Shown here: piece after piece, positions 7,605-15,244 of the stretch
How positions within the stretch are numbered: the stretch's first letter is position 1
Layout of the letters: the number at the start of each line of letters is the position of its first letter
Assembly: GCA_009779755.1 (NCBI GenBank)
Contig: WRDO01000027.1
Span: forward strand, 1-41,967
From: Defluviitaleaceae bacterium
GTDB lineage: Bacteria; Bacillota; Clostridia; Lachnospirales; WQUN01
Direction: 5' to 3'
DNA length: 41,967 nucleotides
The notes under the pieces: model-generated
Databases searched by the model: none
What the model saw: the letters and a program-made list of their open reading frames with translations, nothing else
What the model was told of the DNA's origin: nothing
Made by a program: the position numbers and the translations under genes

Positions 7605-9029
7605 GTGAACTGGATCCAAAGTCTGGGCAAGGCCATACACCATATCGAAAACAACCTCACCAACGAAATGGATATCGAAGACGTTTCGAAAGAGGTGTAT
7701 GCCTCCCATTCAAACTTCCAGCGTATATTCAACTTGGTTACGGGGATGACGATCGGCGACTATATCCGGAATAGGCGCCTGAGTTTGGCCGGGGAAGATT
7801 TGCTTCACCCAAAAAACAGGATCATCGACGTTGCCATGAAATACCAATACGATACGCAGGAAGGGTTTTCAAAGGCCTTTACCCGGTTTCACGGGATAAC
7901 CCCTTCAAGTGTACGGAAGCAAAAGCATTTGCTGAAAACCTTCCGTCCGCTGACCATCAATTTAATTATTCAAGGAGGATTTGATATGTCCCGCAAATTG
8001 ATCGACCATTTACCCATTCACCAATTGCAATATCCGTGGCAAGGGGAAAATTACGTTTTCAACGGTTGCATGAAGTTCTTGATGGAATGCATAGGCGAGG
8101 ATGACCGATATGATTATTGGTTTTTCTCCACCGTTTCGGGCGACAGCTTCGTGCAGGTGTACGCCGCGGATAAGGAAAAGTCATATGCTTGTTTTTCCGA
8201 CGCGAAATTCGATTACACGTTGATTAAGCGGGTATTCGATGCCATTGGATACGGATTCACCTTTATGGGCGCGGAAGAATGGCGCAGGGACAAGGAAAAA
8301 TGTAAGGCCAAAATCATCGAATATATCAACAGGGGTATCCCCGTCATCGGCAAAGGATTTAATTGGACGCTCGACAACGGCGATGTGTTGCCGACCGATG
8401 AAATATCCTGCGTTATCGGATACGAAAACGACGGCGATTGTTTTTACCGCCTGCCCGAAGAAGCCACGGACCTGATCCCTTTTACGCTGGACGATGATTT
8501 GCCTTATACGTTCGTGTTCATCGAAGGGAAAAAGGATGCGCCGCCGATTGCGGATGTATACCGCAAAGCGTTGATGGCCGCACCCGTTTTGATGCGGACG
8601 CCGCCCGACCCAAGCAAGGACGTATTTTTCGGCAACGAAGCGTTTGAACAATGGGCAAGGACGATGGAAGGCGACTTTTACGATAAAATTAATTATGAGG
8701 TTAATAACGGCATCAACGTGTGGCGGAGTTACGGCACGTACGTCACTATTTTCTCCACCAATATCTTCCACAAAAAAGATACCATCGACCGCGCCATACA
8801 AATGAACCCCGACTTAGCCGAAGCGGCGCCGTTGCTCGAACGGGCGCAAAAAACGTTGGAAGCGTTGGAGAAGCAATTAACCGAAGCCGGCGGTTATTTC
8901 GACGCAAATTATGAAATAAACGGCGAAGTGTTACAAGACGCCGATAAACGCAAGGAAATCGCCCGTATATTACGAAAGTTCCCCGAGGTGTACACCGGGA
9001 TATGCGATATCATTGAACAGGCAGGGTAA
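7605..9029 (+). CDS. AraC-type regulator with C-terminal C39-peptidase-like (BtrH_N-like) domain
   Basis: A 474-residue protein. Residues ~1-108 are two AraC-type helix-turn-helix units (DIEDVSKEVYASHSNFQRIF; KYQYDTQEGFSKAFTRFHGITPSSVRK). From ~128 on there is a large alpha/beta domain with INRGIPVIGKGFNWT and ISCVIGYENDGDCFYRL, which resembles the cysteine-peptidase-fold domains of the BtrH_N type; a catalytic triad is not obvious, so it may bind a ligand. The start is GTG with AAAGGGGG upstream. Inside the gene AAGGAGG (7972-7978) precedes an in-frame ATG at 7986 exactly at the domain boundary, so a separate C-terminal product of ~347 aa may be made. A symmetric terminator follows. Confidence 0.82.
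   Translation: MNWIQSLGKAIHHIENNLTNEMDIEDVSKEVYASHSNFQRIFNLVTGMTIGDYIRNRRLSLAGEDLLHPKNRIIDVAMKYQYDTQEGFSKAFTRFHGITPSSVRKQKHLLKTFRPLTINLIIQGGFDMSRKLIDHLPIHQLQYPWQGENYVFNGCMKFLMECIGEDDRYDYWFFSTVSGDSFVQVYAADKEKSYACFSDAKFDYTLIKRVFDAIGYGFTFMGAEEWRRDKEKCKAKIIEYINRGIPVIGKGFNWTLDNGDVLPTDEISCVIGYENDGDCFYRLPEEATDLIPFTLDDDLPYTFVFIEGKKDAPPIADVYRKALMAAPVLMRTPPDPSKDVFFGNEAFEQWARTMEGDFYDKINYEVNNGINVWRSYGTYVTIFSTNIFHKKDTIDRAIQMNPDLAEAAPLLERAQKTLEALEKQLTEAGGYFDANYEINGEVLQDADKRKEIARILRKFPEVYTGICDIIEQAG
7972..7988 (+). promoter_or_regulatory. Internal ribosome binding site and in-frame ATG
   Basis: AAGGAGG followed 7 bp later by ATG at 7986-7988, codon 128 of the AraC-type gene. The site is better than the one used for the gene's own GTG start. 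It falls in the linker IIQGGFDM between the DNA-binding and effector domains. Confidence 0.6.
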
Positions 9030-9056
9030 GCCCGATATCCCCGTCGTACCCCGTAT

Positions 9057-9092
9057 CAAAAAGGCTGCCCCTCGCGAGGCAGCCTTTTATTC
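9057..9092. terminator. Bidirectional intrinsic terminator
   Basis: AAGGCTGCC (9061-9069) and GGCAGCCTT (9078-9086) form a 9-bp stem, with A residues on the left and TTTTATT on the right. It sits between two convergent genes and can serve both. Confidence 0.85.
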
Positions 9093-9125
9093 AACGTTTT
9101 ATCTTTGGCAAATTAAGCCGTTCGC

Positions 9126-9491
9126 TTACAGCGCGTTATGCGTGAAGCTGGCGATTTTATCAAAGGGTATTTCCGTCACGGAGCCGAGCCAGTTCCAGCC
9201 CCAGCGCCCGCGACCCATTCCGCGGCGACCGCCGTCACGGCATTCCCTGCCGCAGCGGTTTTCGCAACGCCCGCCGTCAAAATCATCAAACCCAAACCCG
9301 CCGCAGCAAGCAGAGCCGATGGGGCATGACGGAGGTGCGCCGATGTCGGTGATCAATCTTACGGTGCAATCGCGGAAACCCGCCAACACACCCGTAAAAC
9401 CGTTCCCTGACAAACCGCCCGACGTCGTAAAGATCGTAACGGTCTGACCGATATAACGCCTCATGCTTTCGATAAGAAAGTGTTCACCCAT
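9126..9491 (-). CDS. Small Gly/Cys/Arg-rich protein, Sm-like N-terminal strand pattern; unknown function
   Basis: A 121-residue protein. The N-terminal part (RRYIGQTVTIFTTSGG, then GFTGVLAGF and TVRLITDIG) reads as a small beta barrel. The middle is a low-complexity segment rich in Gly, Cys and Arg (CCGGFGFDDF, then ENRCGRECRDGG). The C-terminus returns to a strand-like SVTEIPFDKIASFTHNAL. This matches a pattern I associate with short Clostridia proteins of unknown role, perhaps spore- or surface-related; that association is from memory only. The ATG follows AAAGGAGG. A long perfect hairpin (9519-9558) lies in its 5' leader. Confidence 0.75.
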   Translation of the reverse strand: MGEHFLIESMRRYIGQTVTIFTTSGGLSGNGFTGVLAGFRDCTVRLITDIGAPPSCPIGSACCGGFGFDDFDGGRCENRCGRECRDGGRRGMGRGRWGWNWLGSVTEIPFDKIASFTHNAL

Positions 9492-9518
9492 GATTCGTTA
9501 ATCCTCCTTTTGATTTAT

Positions 9519-9558
9519 GGCATCGGGAGGGAATGCGCAGCTTCCCTTACCCGATGCC
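9519..9558. repeat. Perfect inverted repeat in the leader of the Gly/Cys-rich gene
   Basis: GGCATCGGG (9519-9527) and CCCGATGCC (9550-9558) are perfectly complementary, with an inner GGGAA/TTCCC pair. No T-run follows on either strand, so it is not a usual terminator. It lies directly upstream of the ribosome binding site of the minus-strand gene. Confidence 0.65.
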
Positions 9559-9676
9559 TGATCTATTTTAAGAATCCCTTCCGAGACCCTGGTACATACT
9601 ATGTGAAGCCGTTCGTTTGTGTTACAAGCCTTGACTATATGGTATACTGCGCGCAACCAAACGTATGGGGTGATTT

Positions 9677-11152
9677 ATGTTATCGGATATAGATTGCAAC
9701 CAACAGATTGAGCGGCATATTTTTAAGGAAGCGTTGCCGCCGTTGCAGAAGAAGCTGGCCGCTTTGCAACAGCAGGTGCGTGAAGCGGGCCTGCCCGTGC
9801 TTATCGTTTTCGAAGGGTGGGGTGCGTCGGGCAAGGGGACGAGTATCGGGCGGTTGGTCAACCCGATGGACCCGCGTTACTTCGATGTTCTGACCATGTC
9901 AAAGATTACTGAGGAAATGCTTAAAAGGCCATTTTTATGGGGGTATTGGTGCCGCATTCCCGCCAAGGGTCAGATCACGATCATCGACAAAAGCTGGCAC
10001 AGGATTATCATGCCGGGTGAAAAAGAACGCTGGGGCTTAAATGAATCCGAATCAAAAGCCTTCTACCATGAAGTACGCGCTTTCGAGCGGCAATTGACCC
10101 AAGACGGTACGTTGATTATCAAGCTCTTCCTTCATATATCGCAAGCGGAGCAGGCGCGCCGCTTTAAGGCATTGGAGGAGGACCCCAGCACCGCGTGGCG
10201 CGTCAAGACGCATGACTGGGCGCAGAACGAAAATTACCAATCAAACCTCAAGCATTTTGAGGAAATGCTTAAGAAAACGAATACGGAATCCAACCCGTGG
10301 TACATCATCGAAGCGGACGACAAAAGATTCTCCTGCTTAAAGATATGCCAAACGATTACGGATGTGATAGAAAAAAGGTTGGAGAACCCCCCGTCGCTTG
10401 CGGCATCCGTAACCCCCGTTCAAAGTGAGCGGAAGTTCCCCGGCATATTATCCGGCGTTAAGACCGAAAAACACATCGAAAACGCGGAATACCGCGAAGA
10501 GCTTGATTTCCTGCAAGCCCGTATGAACCGCCTCGGCCACAAGATGTATGTAAAGAGCCGCCCGACGGTTATCGTATACGAGGGCTGGGACGCCGCCGGT
10601 AAAGGCGGCAATATCAAACGGCTGGTAGCGGAGCTTGACCCGCGCAGTTACGCCGTTGTTCCCATAGGGCCGCCCACGCCGCACGAGCTGGGGCGGCATT
10701 ATTTATGGCGATTTGTGCGGCGGATGCCGAAGGACGGGCACTTCACGATTTTCGACCGCTCATGGTACGGGCGCGTCTTGATCGAACGCGTGGAGGAATT
10801 GACCCCCGAACCGGTGTGGCGGCGCGCATACGACGAGATAAACGAAATGGAGCAGCATTGGGTCAACCACGGCGCAGTCTTACTCAAGTTCTGGATGCAT
10901 ATAGATAAGGAAGAACAATTAAAACGCTTTAACGCGCGTATGGCCGACCCCGCCAAGCAGCACAAGATTACCGAAGCCGATTGGATCAACCGAAGCCATT
11001 GGGACGCGTACGAAGTCGCCGTGGACGAAATGTTCGCCAAAACAAACAAACCCCATGCCCCGTGGGTGGTGGTGGAATCCAACAACAAAAAATATGCGCG
11101 GATCAAAGTATTGCAAACCGTCACCGATTCCTTGGACAACGCATTGAGATGA
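9677..11152 (+). CDS. Two-domain PPK2 family protein (polyphosphate:AMP phosphotransferase type)
   Basis: Cytoplasmic polyphosphate-dependent kinase of 491 residues made of two PPK2 units in tandem. Unit 1 has Walker A GWGASGKGT (47-55) and a lid/Walker B region IIDKSWHR. Unit 2 has GWDAAGKGG (~303-311) and FDRSWYGRVLIERVE. Two-unit proteins of this kind (Pap type) transfer phosphate from polyphosphate to AMP to make ADP. Unit 2 keeps the canonical DRSWY; unit 1 has DKSWH, so the second unit is more likely the catalytic one. The ATG follows TGGGGTG. Its stop overlaps the start of the RadC-like gene (ATGA), so the two are coupled. Confidence 0.92.
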   Translation: MLSDIDCNQQIERHIFKEALPPLQKKLAALQQQVREAGLPVLIVFEGWGASGKGTSIGRLVNPMDPRYFDVLTMSKITEEMLKRPFLWGYWCRIPAKGQITIIDKSWHRIIMPGEKERWGLNESESKAFYHEVRAFERQLTQDGTLIIKLFLHISQAEQARRFKALEEDPSTAWRVKTHDWAQNENYQSNLKHFEEMLKKTNTESNPWYIIEADDKRFSCLKICQTITDVIEKRLENPPSLAASVTPVQSERKFPGILSGVKTEKHIENAEYREELDFLQARMNRLGHKMYVKSRPTVIVYEGWDAAGKGGNIKRLVAELDPRSYAVVPIGPPTPHELGRHYLWRFVRRMPKDGHFTIFDRSWYGRVLIERVEELTPEPVWRRAYDEINEMEQHWVNHGAVLLKFWMHIDKEEQLKRFNARMADPAKQHKITEADWINRSHWDAYEVAVDEMFAKTNKPHAPWVVVESNNKKYARIKVLQTVTDSLDNALR

Positions 11153-11850
11153 ACGCAAAAAAATATAGGCACGACCATACGGGTCACCGTTCACGCCACC
11201 GCGAACGTTATATATCGGGGGGATCGGATTCCTTCCATGACCATGAGCTGCTGGAGCTGTTGCTGTATTATTGCTATCCCCGTTGCAACACAAACGAGAT
11301 CGCACAAAGGATGATCGATGAGTTCGGCTCGCTGCACCAGCTCTTTGAAGCCGACGTGTCTACCCTCATGGCAAGGCTTAACTGCTCGGAAAACGTCGCC
11401 GTCATGCTTAACGCCATGCCGGTCGTCGCCAACCGTTTTTTGCGCAGCCGATTGGATAAAAAAATGGTATTGAATAACTCCAAGATCGCGGGGGCATTCG
11501 CCATCAGCCAATTCGCGGACCAATCCACCGAGCGTTTTTTTGTGGTCAGCTTGGATATGAGCAGCCGCGTGAACAAGGTGACGCTCGTTTCAAAGGGGAC
11601 GTTGGACGAATCCGCTTATTATCCCCGCGAAGTGATGAAAGCGGTAATCCAAAACAACGCGATTTCCGTTATCCTTATGCATAACCATCCCGGCGGCACG
11701 CTTAAGCCTTCGAACAACGATTTGGCCGTGACATGCGCCATCATCGACGGGTTGGAATTCGTCAAGGTCACCGTGGTTGACCACATCATCGTGTCGGGGG
11801 ACAAATATTACAGCTTCTCGGACCGCAAGCAGCACGTGGCGGGTTATTAA
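11149..11850 (+). CDS. RadC-like JAB/MPN domain protein
   Basis: A 233-residue RadC family protein. The N-terminal part carries the helix-hairpin-helix-like HELLELLLYYCYPRCNTNEIAQRM. The C-terminal JAMM/MPN domain has LMHNHPGG (His near 178) followed by PSNND, the metal-binding set of the family. Despite the historical name, a DNA repair role for RadC proteins is doubtful. I place the start at the ATG overlapping the stop of the PPK2 gene (ATGA, 11149-11152); a longer in-frame ORF begins inside that gene and is not credible. It is probably co-transcribed with the kinase. Confidence 0.9.
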   Translation: MNAKKYRHDHTGHRSRHRERYISGGSDSFHDHELLELLLYYCYPRCNTNEIAQRMIDEFGSLHQLFEADVSTLMARLNCSENVAVMLNAMPVVANRFLRSRLDKKMVLNNSKIAGAFAISQFADQSTERFFVVSLDMSSRVNKVTLVSKGTLDESAYYPREVMKAVIQNNAISVILMHNHPGGTLKPSNNDLAVTCAIIDGLEFVKVTVVDHIIVSGDKYYSFSDRKQHVAGY

Positions 11851-11930
11851 ACAAAGCAAAACAGGTAACGTATATAATCATGCAAACAATGCGAAAAATA
11901 CAAATAAATATCATTCGGGAGGAATGAACC

Positions 11931-12179
11931 ATGGGTAAAAGACTGTATAAATCACGCACCGACCGTAAAGTCAGCGGCGTATGCGCCGGTATCGCCGAAT
12001 ACATCGGTATCGACCCTACATTGATAAGGCTTGCATGGATAATCTTCATGTTCATGGGCGGATCGGGCATCATCGCTTACATCGTCGCCGCCATCGTAAT
12101 ACCCGATAACCCCGGTTACGAACCGACTCAAAACGAACAGCAAGATACCTATTACGATAACGACAACCGCCGGCAATAA
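11931..12179 (+). CDS. PspC domain-containing membrane protein
   Basis: An 82-residue protein: the PspC signature KSRTDRKVSGVCAGIAEYIGIDPTLIRL (residues 5-32), one hydrophobic segment (~33-58), then a polar Gln/Asn/Asp-rich tail. PspC-type proteins are linked to envelope stress, but here no PspA or PspB partner is present. GGGAGG lies 8 bp before the ATG. It has its own 5' leader of ~80 bp and a downstream hairpin terminator. Confidence 0.92.
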   Translation: MGKRLYKSRTDRKVSGVCAGIAEYIGIDPTLIRLAWIIFMFMGGSGIIAYIVAAIVIPDNPGYEPTQNEQQDTYYDNDNRRQ

Positions 12180-12199
12180 GGTGATTCTTCATTAAATTA

Positions 12200-12247
12200 A
12201 ATAAACCCCTTATTGAACAAGAATAAATGTTCTCTCTGGGGTTTATT
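12200..12247 (+). terminator. Likely terminator after pspC
   Basis: AATAAACCCC (12200-12209) pairs with GGGGTTTATT (12238-12247), and an inner GAACA/TGTTC can also pair. T-rich sequence is part of the 3' arm. The start is 20 bp after the pspC stop. Confidence 0.6.
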
Positions 12248-12359
12248 TCAATTCGAACATATGTTATTATCGGATTACGGCTTTTCGTGGGGCGGATTTT
12301 TCCGATCCGCCCTTTGGGGCGCGGCTCAGGCAACCATTCCTGAAGAAGGAGGTGAACGC

Positions 12360-12401
12360 ATGAGCGAAGTTCTCATTTTGGCAAAAAGTTTGCGGTTCTG
12401 A
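12360..12401 (+). CDS. 13-residue leader-type peptide ORF
   Basis: ATG at 12360 preceded by AAGGAGGTGA at 7-bp spacing, one of the strongest ribosome binding sites in the window. It encodes MSEVLILAKSLRF and stops at TGA, whose last base begins the next hairpin. The peptide has no obvious homologue known to me. A strong site before so short an ORF, followed by a hairpin and a terminator, is the layout of an attenuator leader, but codons for one amino acid are not clustered. Confidence 0.45.
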   Translation: MSEVLILAKSLRF

Positions 12402-12429
12402 CGTTGTAACCAACGTTTAGGCTTTAAAC

Positions 12430-12460
12430 CGGCCCCGCTGCCACGCGAAGGCCGTTTTTT
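12430..12460 (+). terminator. Intrinsic terminator of the RNA candidate
   Basis: CGGCC (12430-12434) pairs with GGCCG (12450-12454), an inner CGC/GCG pair extends the stem, and TTTTTT follows at 12455-12460. Confidence 0.75.
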
Positions 12461-12560
12461 ATTGCGTACCGATATTACTACACGGTAAGGGGAGTCGGCA
12501 AATAATCGGCAAAGGATGTGAAGCGTGCCGCATTGTGAATGTTATCCCCGAAGGAAAAAA

Positions 12561-12589
12561 TTGAACCTGATATCGAGTCGTGATACAAT
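12561..12589 (+). promoter_or_regulatory. Promoter of the uxu operon
   Basis: TTGAAC (12561-12566) and TACAAT (12584-12589), exactly 17 bp apart, 40 bp before the first start codon. It lies downstream of the 12430-12460 terminator, so the operon can be transcribed without the RNA element. Confidence 0.75.
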
Positions 12590-12629
12590 CGGAATGCGAA
12601 GATTATATTAAAATATAGGAGCGGATCCC

Positions 12630-14162
12630 ATGAAGAAATACCTCTTAGGCGTGGACCAAGGCGGGACGAAGTCGGACTACCTGTTGTGTACCACCGACGG
12701 CGAATTCGTGGATTATTACAACACCATCACCAACGTAACCTACGAACATGCCATGGTCATAGAAAACAAACTGGCCGAAAACTTCAAGAAGGACATCGCC
12801 ATGCTCCTGCGGCGCAACGGCATCACGGCGAAGGATATCGCCTACGCGGGGATCGGTATGGCGAGCGTACCCGTCGGCGCGGACAAGGTAAAGGCGTTTA
12901 ACGAAAAATTGAAGAAACGCATCGGACTGCCCAACGCCTCCTTTATGGCGGATCCCGTCATAAGCCTGTATACGGACAAGACCAACGGTATCGGCATCAG
13001 TGTGCTGTCGGGTACGGGTTGCGTCGTATCCGGCATGGGCGAAAAAGGGAACGTGCTTACCGTCGGCGGGCTGCGGCATTACTCCAACGACAAGGGGAGC
13101 GGCTCGTATATACGCGACGCCGCCGTTACCCTGCTGTACGAGCATTATTATAAATGCGGCGGGGATTCCCTCATTTTCCCCGCGTTAACGAAGCTGCTCA
13201 ACATCAACATAACAAACATGATCGAAACGATCGCAAACAAAACGCAGCTGTTGATCACCCACACCACGGAGATCGTCTCCATCGTGGACAACGCCGCGCT
13301 GTTGTTCGACCCCTTAGCCATGAAGCTGCTGGATGAAGCGGGTGAAAACATGGCGCAGTCGACGGCGGGAGCCATCCGGCTGTTGGGCTTCGAAAAGTTC
13401 GGCACAGCGGAAAATCCGCTCCCCGTTATGCTGATGGGCAGTATCTGGCAAAAGGTCGCCTACAACGGTATGCGTGAAAAGTTCGTGGAAACGCTCAAAA
13501 CCCTTACCGATAAGGAATGCCGCATCACCCTTTACGACCGCCCGCCCGTCATCAGCGGCTTGATGTTGGCCAGAAGCCGTTACGAGGCCGACAAAGAAGT
13601 GCAGAAAACGGAAACCGTCGCGCAGTACTACACCTTCCGCAATAACATCGTGGAAAACGTGGTATACCGCTTGGCTAAACAGGAAATCGACGCCTTTACC
13701 GAAAAAAACACGGCGAAAAAGGACCGTCTGCGTTTCTTGCTCACCTTCAACAAGAACCGTTATGAACTTGCGCAGAAGATCGGCGTCGGCGGCATGATAA
13801 AAGGGATATTAAACGAAGACCCCCTGTTACGTAACATACCCGTCGGCATGGCCACCGCGTTTATGCCCATCATATGTGCCGTGGCGGAGGATGATTACGA
13901 CAATGCGTTGGAATGGTTCGTCGGTATATACGACAAGATGGAAATCCCCAAAGGTTCGGAAGCGGAAGCCCTCCAATTCGGCGTCGTTATCGCAGCAGCC
14001 GCGGAAAACCATGGGCGCTATTTGTTCCTGAGCAAAAATTTCATTTCTTGCTTGTTGGACAACGGGCGTAAGGACGAAGCGAAAACGGAGCTGGATTCGT
14101 TGTTGGAAATATTGCCCGATGATGAGGAATTATTGGAATTGAGGAAGAGGATGTCTTTATGA
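12630..14162 (+). CDS. BadF/BadG/BcrA/BcrD ATPase-family kinase with helical C-terminal extension
   Basis: A 510-residue ASKHA-fold protein. The N-terminal phosphate loop reads GVDQGGTKSDY (residues ~7-17), and VLSGTGCVVSG (~127-137) and GLRHYSNDKGSGSYIRD follow, as in N-acetylglucosamine kinase-like BadF proteins. The family usually ends near residue 310-330. Here a further ~190 residues follow, mostly helical, closing with a TPR-like unit (LLDNGRKDEAKTELDSLLEI). It is first in an operon with uxuA and uxuB (ATGA overlap with uxuA), so it may phosphorylate a sugar or sugar acid of that pathway. No separate 2-keto-3-deoxygluconate kinase is visible. The substrate is unknown. Start chosen after TAGGAG. 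Confidence 0.85.
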   Translation: MKKYLLGVDQGGTKSDYLLCTTDGEFVDYYNTITNVTYEHAMVIENKLAENFKKDIAMLLRRNGITAKDIAYAGIGMASVPVGADKVKAFNEKLKKRIGLPNASFMADPVISLYTDKTNGIGISVLSGTGCVVSGMGEKGNVLTVGGLRHYSNDKGSGSYIRDAAVTLLYEHYYKCGGDSLIFPALTKLLNINITNMIETIANKTQLLITHTTEIVSIVDNAALLFDPLAMKLLDEAGENMAQSTAGAIRLLGFEKFGTAENPLPVMLMGSIWQKVAYNGMREKFVETLKTLTDKECRITLYDRPPVISGLMLARSRYEADKEVQKTETVAQYYTFRNNIVENVVYRLAKQEIDAFTEKNTAKKDRLRFLLTFNKNRYELAQKIGVGGMIKGILNEDPLLRNIPVGMATAFMPIICAVAEDDYDNALEWFVGIYDKMEIPKGSEAEALQFGVVIAAAAENHGRYLFLSKNFISCLLDNGRKDEAKTELDSLLEILPDDEELLELRKRMSL

Positions 14163-15244
14163 AAATGACGTTCCGTTGGTTCGGCGCGGGGCACGATCCG
14201 GTAAAGCTGCGCGACATCAAGCAAATACCGGGCATGACCGGCGTGGTTACCTCGCTGTTGGACGTACCCGCGGGCGAAGCGTGGCCGATGACGCGCATTA
14301 TGGCGGCAAAGGCCGAAACCGCCAAAGCGGGATTGGAAATGGAAGTCATCGAAAGCGTAAACATACACGAGGATATCAAGTTGGGCGCGCCCGGACGCGA
14401 TGAAAAGATCGAAAATTATATCACAACCATAAAACGGCTGGCACAAGTCGGCGTCAAGTGCATCTGTTATAACATGATGCCCGTGTTGGATTGGGCGCGT
14501 TCGCATTTGTATTACGACCTGCCCGACGGGTCCAACACGATGCGTTATCAAGCGGAATTTATCGCCAGCACTACGCCCGAGGAATTGGCCGCGCGCTACG
14601 CGAAGGAGTCGGACACCTACGAAATGCCCGGTTGGGAACCCGAACGCATGAAAAACATACGCACATGCTTGGAAGCGTACGCGGGGCTGACTGAGGATGA
14701 TTTCTACGCGAATATGAAATACTTCTTGGATGCGATCATCCCCCATGCGGAGAAATCGGGCATCCTGATGGGCGTACACCCCGACGACCCGCCCCAACCC
14801 ATCTTCGGCTTGCCGAAGTTGATCATCAGCCGCGAAAACCTGCGGCGGTATTTAAACCTGAACCCGAGCAAAAACAACGGACTAACGTTGTGTACGGGTT
14901 CGCTTGGGGCAAGCAAGGCTAACGACGTGCCCGCGTTGATACGCGAATTCGGCGCGGAGGGGCGTATACACTTCGCCCATGTACGTAATCTGCGCTTCGA
15001 AAACGAAACGGACTTTTACGAATCCGCGCATTTTTCGCCCTGCGGCTCGTTGGATATATACGCGATCATGAAGGCACTCCACGACGTCGGTTTTAACGGA
15101 TGGGTTAGGCCCGACCACGGCCGCATGATTTGGGACGAAACCACGAAAAAGGGCCGCCCGGGCTACGGCCTGTACGACCGCGCGTTGGGCGCGAATTATT
15201 TGCTGGGTTTATGGGAAGCGATCAGCCGCGGAGGTGAAGCGTGA
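14159..15244 (+). CDS. uxuA: Mannonate dehydratase
   Basis: Converts D-mannonate to 2-keto-3-deoxy-D-gluconate in hexuronate breakdown; cytoplasmic, metal-dependent TIM-barrel of the xylose isomerase-like group. The 361-residue length matches UxuA. Recognisable segments are FRWFGAGHDPVKL at the start, GVKCICYNMMPVLDW, HPDDPP (metal-site region), LCTGSLGA, IHFAHVRNL and WVRPDHGRMIWDE near the end. It overlaps both neighbours by 4 bp (ATGA at the front, GTGA at the back), so kinase, UxuA and UxuB are probably made together. Confidence 0.96.
   Translation: MKMTFRWFGAGHDPVKLRDIKQIPGMTGVVTSLLDVPAGEAWPMTRIMAAKAETAKAGLEMEVIESVNIHEDIKLGAPGRDEKIENYITTIKRLAQVGVKCICYNMMPVLDWARSHLYYDLPDGSNTMRYQAEFIASTTPEELAARYAKESDTYEMPGWEPERMKNIRTCLEAYAGLTEDDFYANMKYFLDAIIPHAEKSGILMGVHPDDPPQPIFGLPKLIISRENLRRYLNLNPSKNNGLTLCTGSLGASKANDVPALIREFGAEGRIHFAHVRNLRFENETDFYESAHFSPCGSLDIYAIMKALHDVGFNGWVRPDHGRMIWDETTKKGRPGYGLYDRALGANYLLGLWEAISRGGEA

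Larger units (their letters stand above)
12286..12460 (+). ncRNA. Candidate structured RNA with leader-type ORF
   Basis: Part of a 450-bp stretch (12180-12629) without a normal gene. In order: a perfect 8-bp hairpin GGGCGGAT/ATCCGCCC (12290-12312), a small TCAGG/CCTGA hairpin (12326-12343), a consensus ribosome binding site and 13-codon ORF (12360-12401), a 6-bp hairpin ACGTTG/CAACGT (12401-12416), and a terminator with six T residues (12430-12460). CGTGG and GCGG at the 5' end (12286-12295) can also pair with CCGC and CCACG in the terminator loop (12435-12445), an alternative fold. I do not recognise a known riboswitch, 6S, SRP, tmRNA or T-box core. Pairings were found by eye; no folding was run. 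No clear promoter is seen upstream. Confidence 0.4.
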
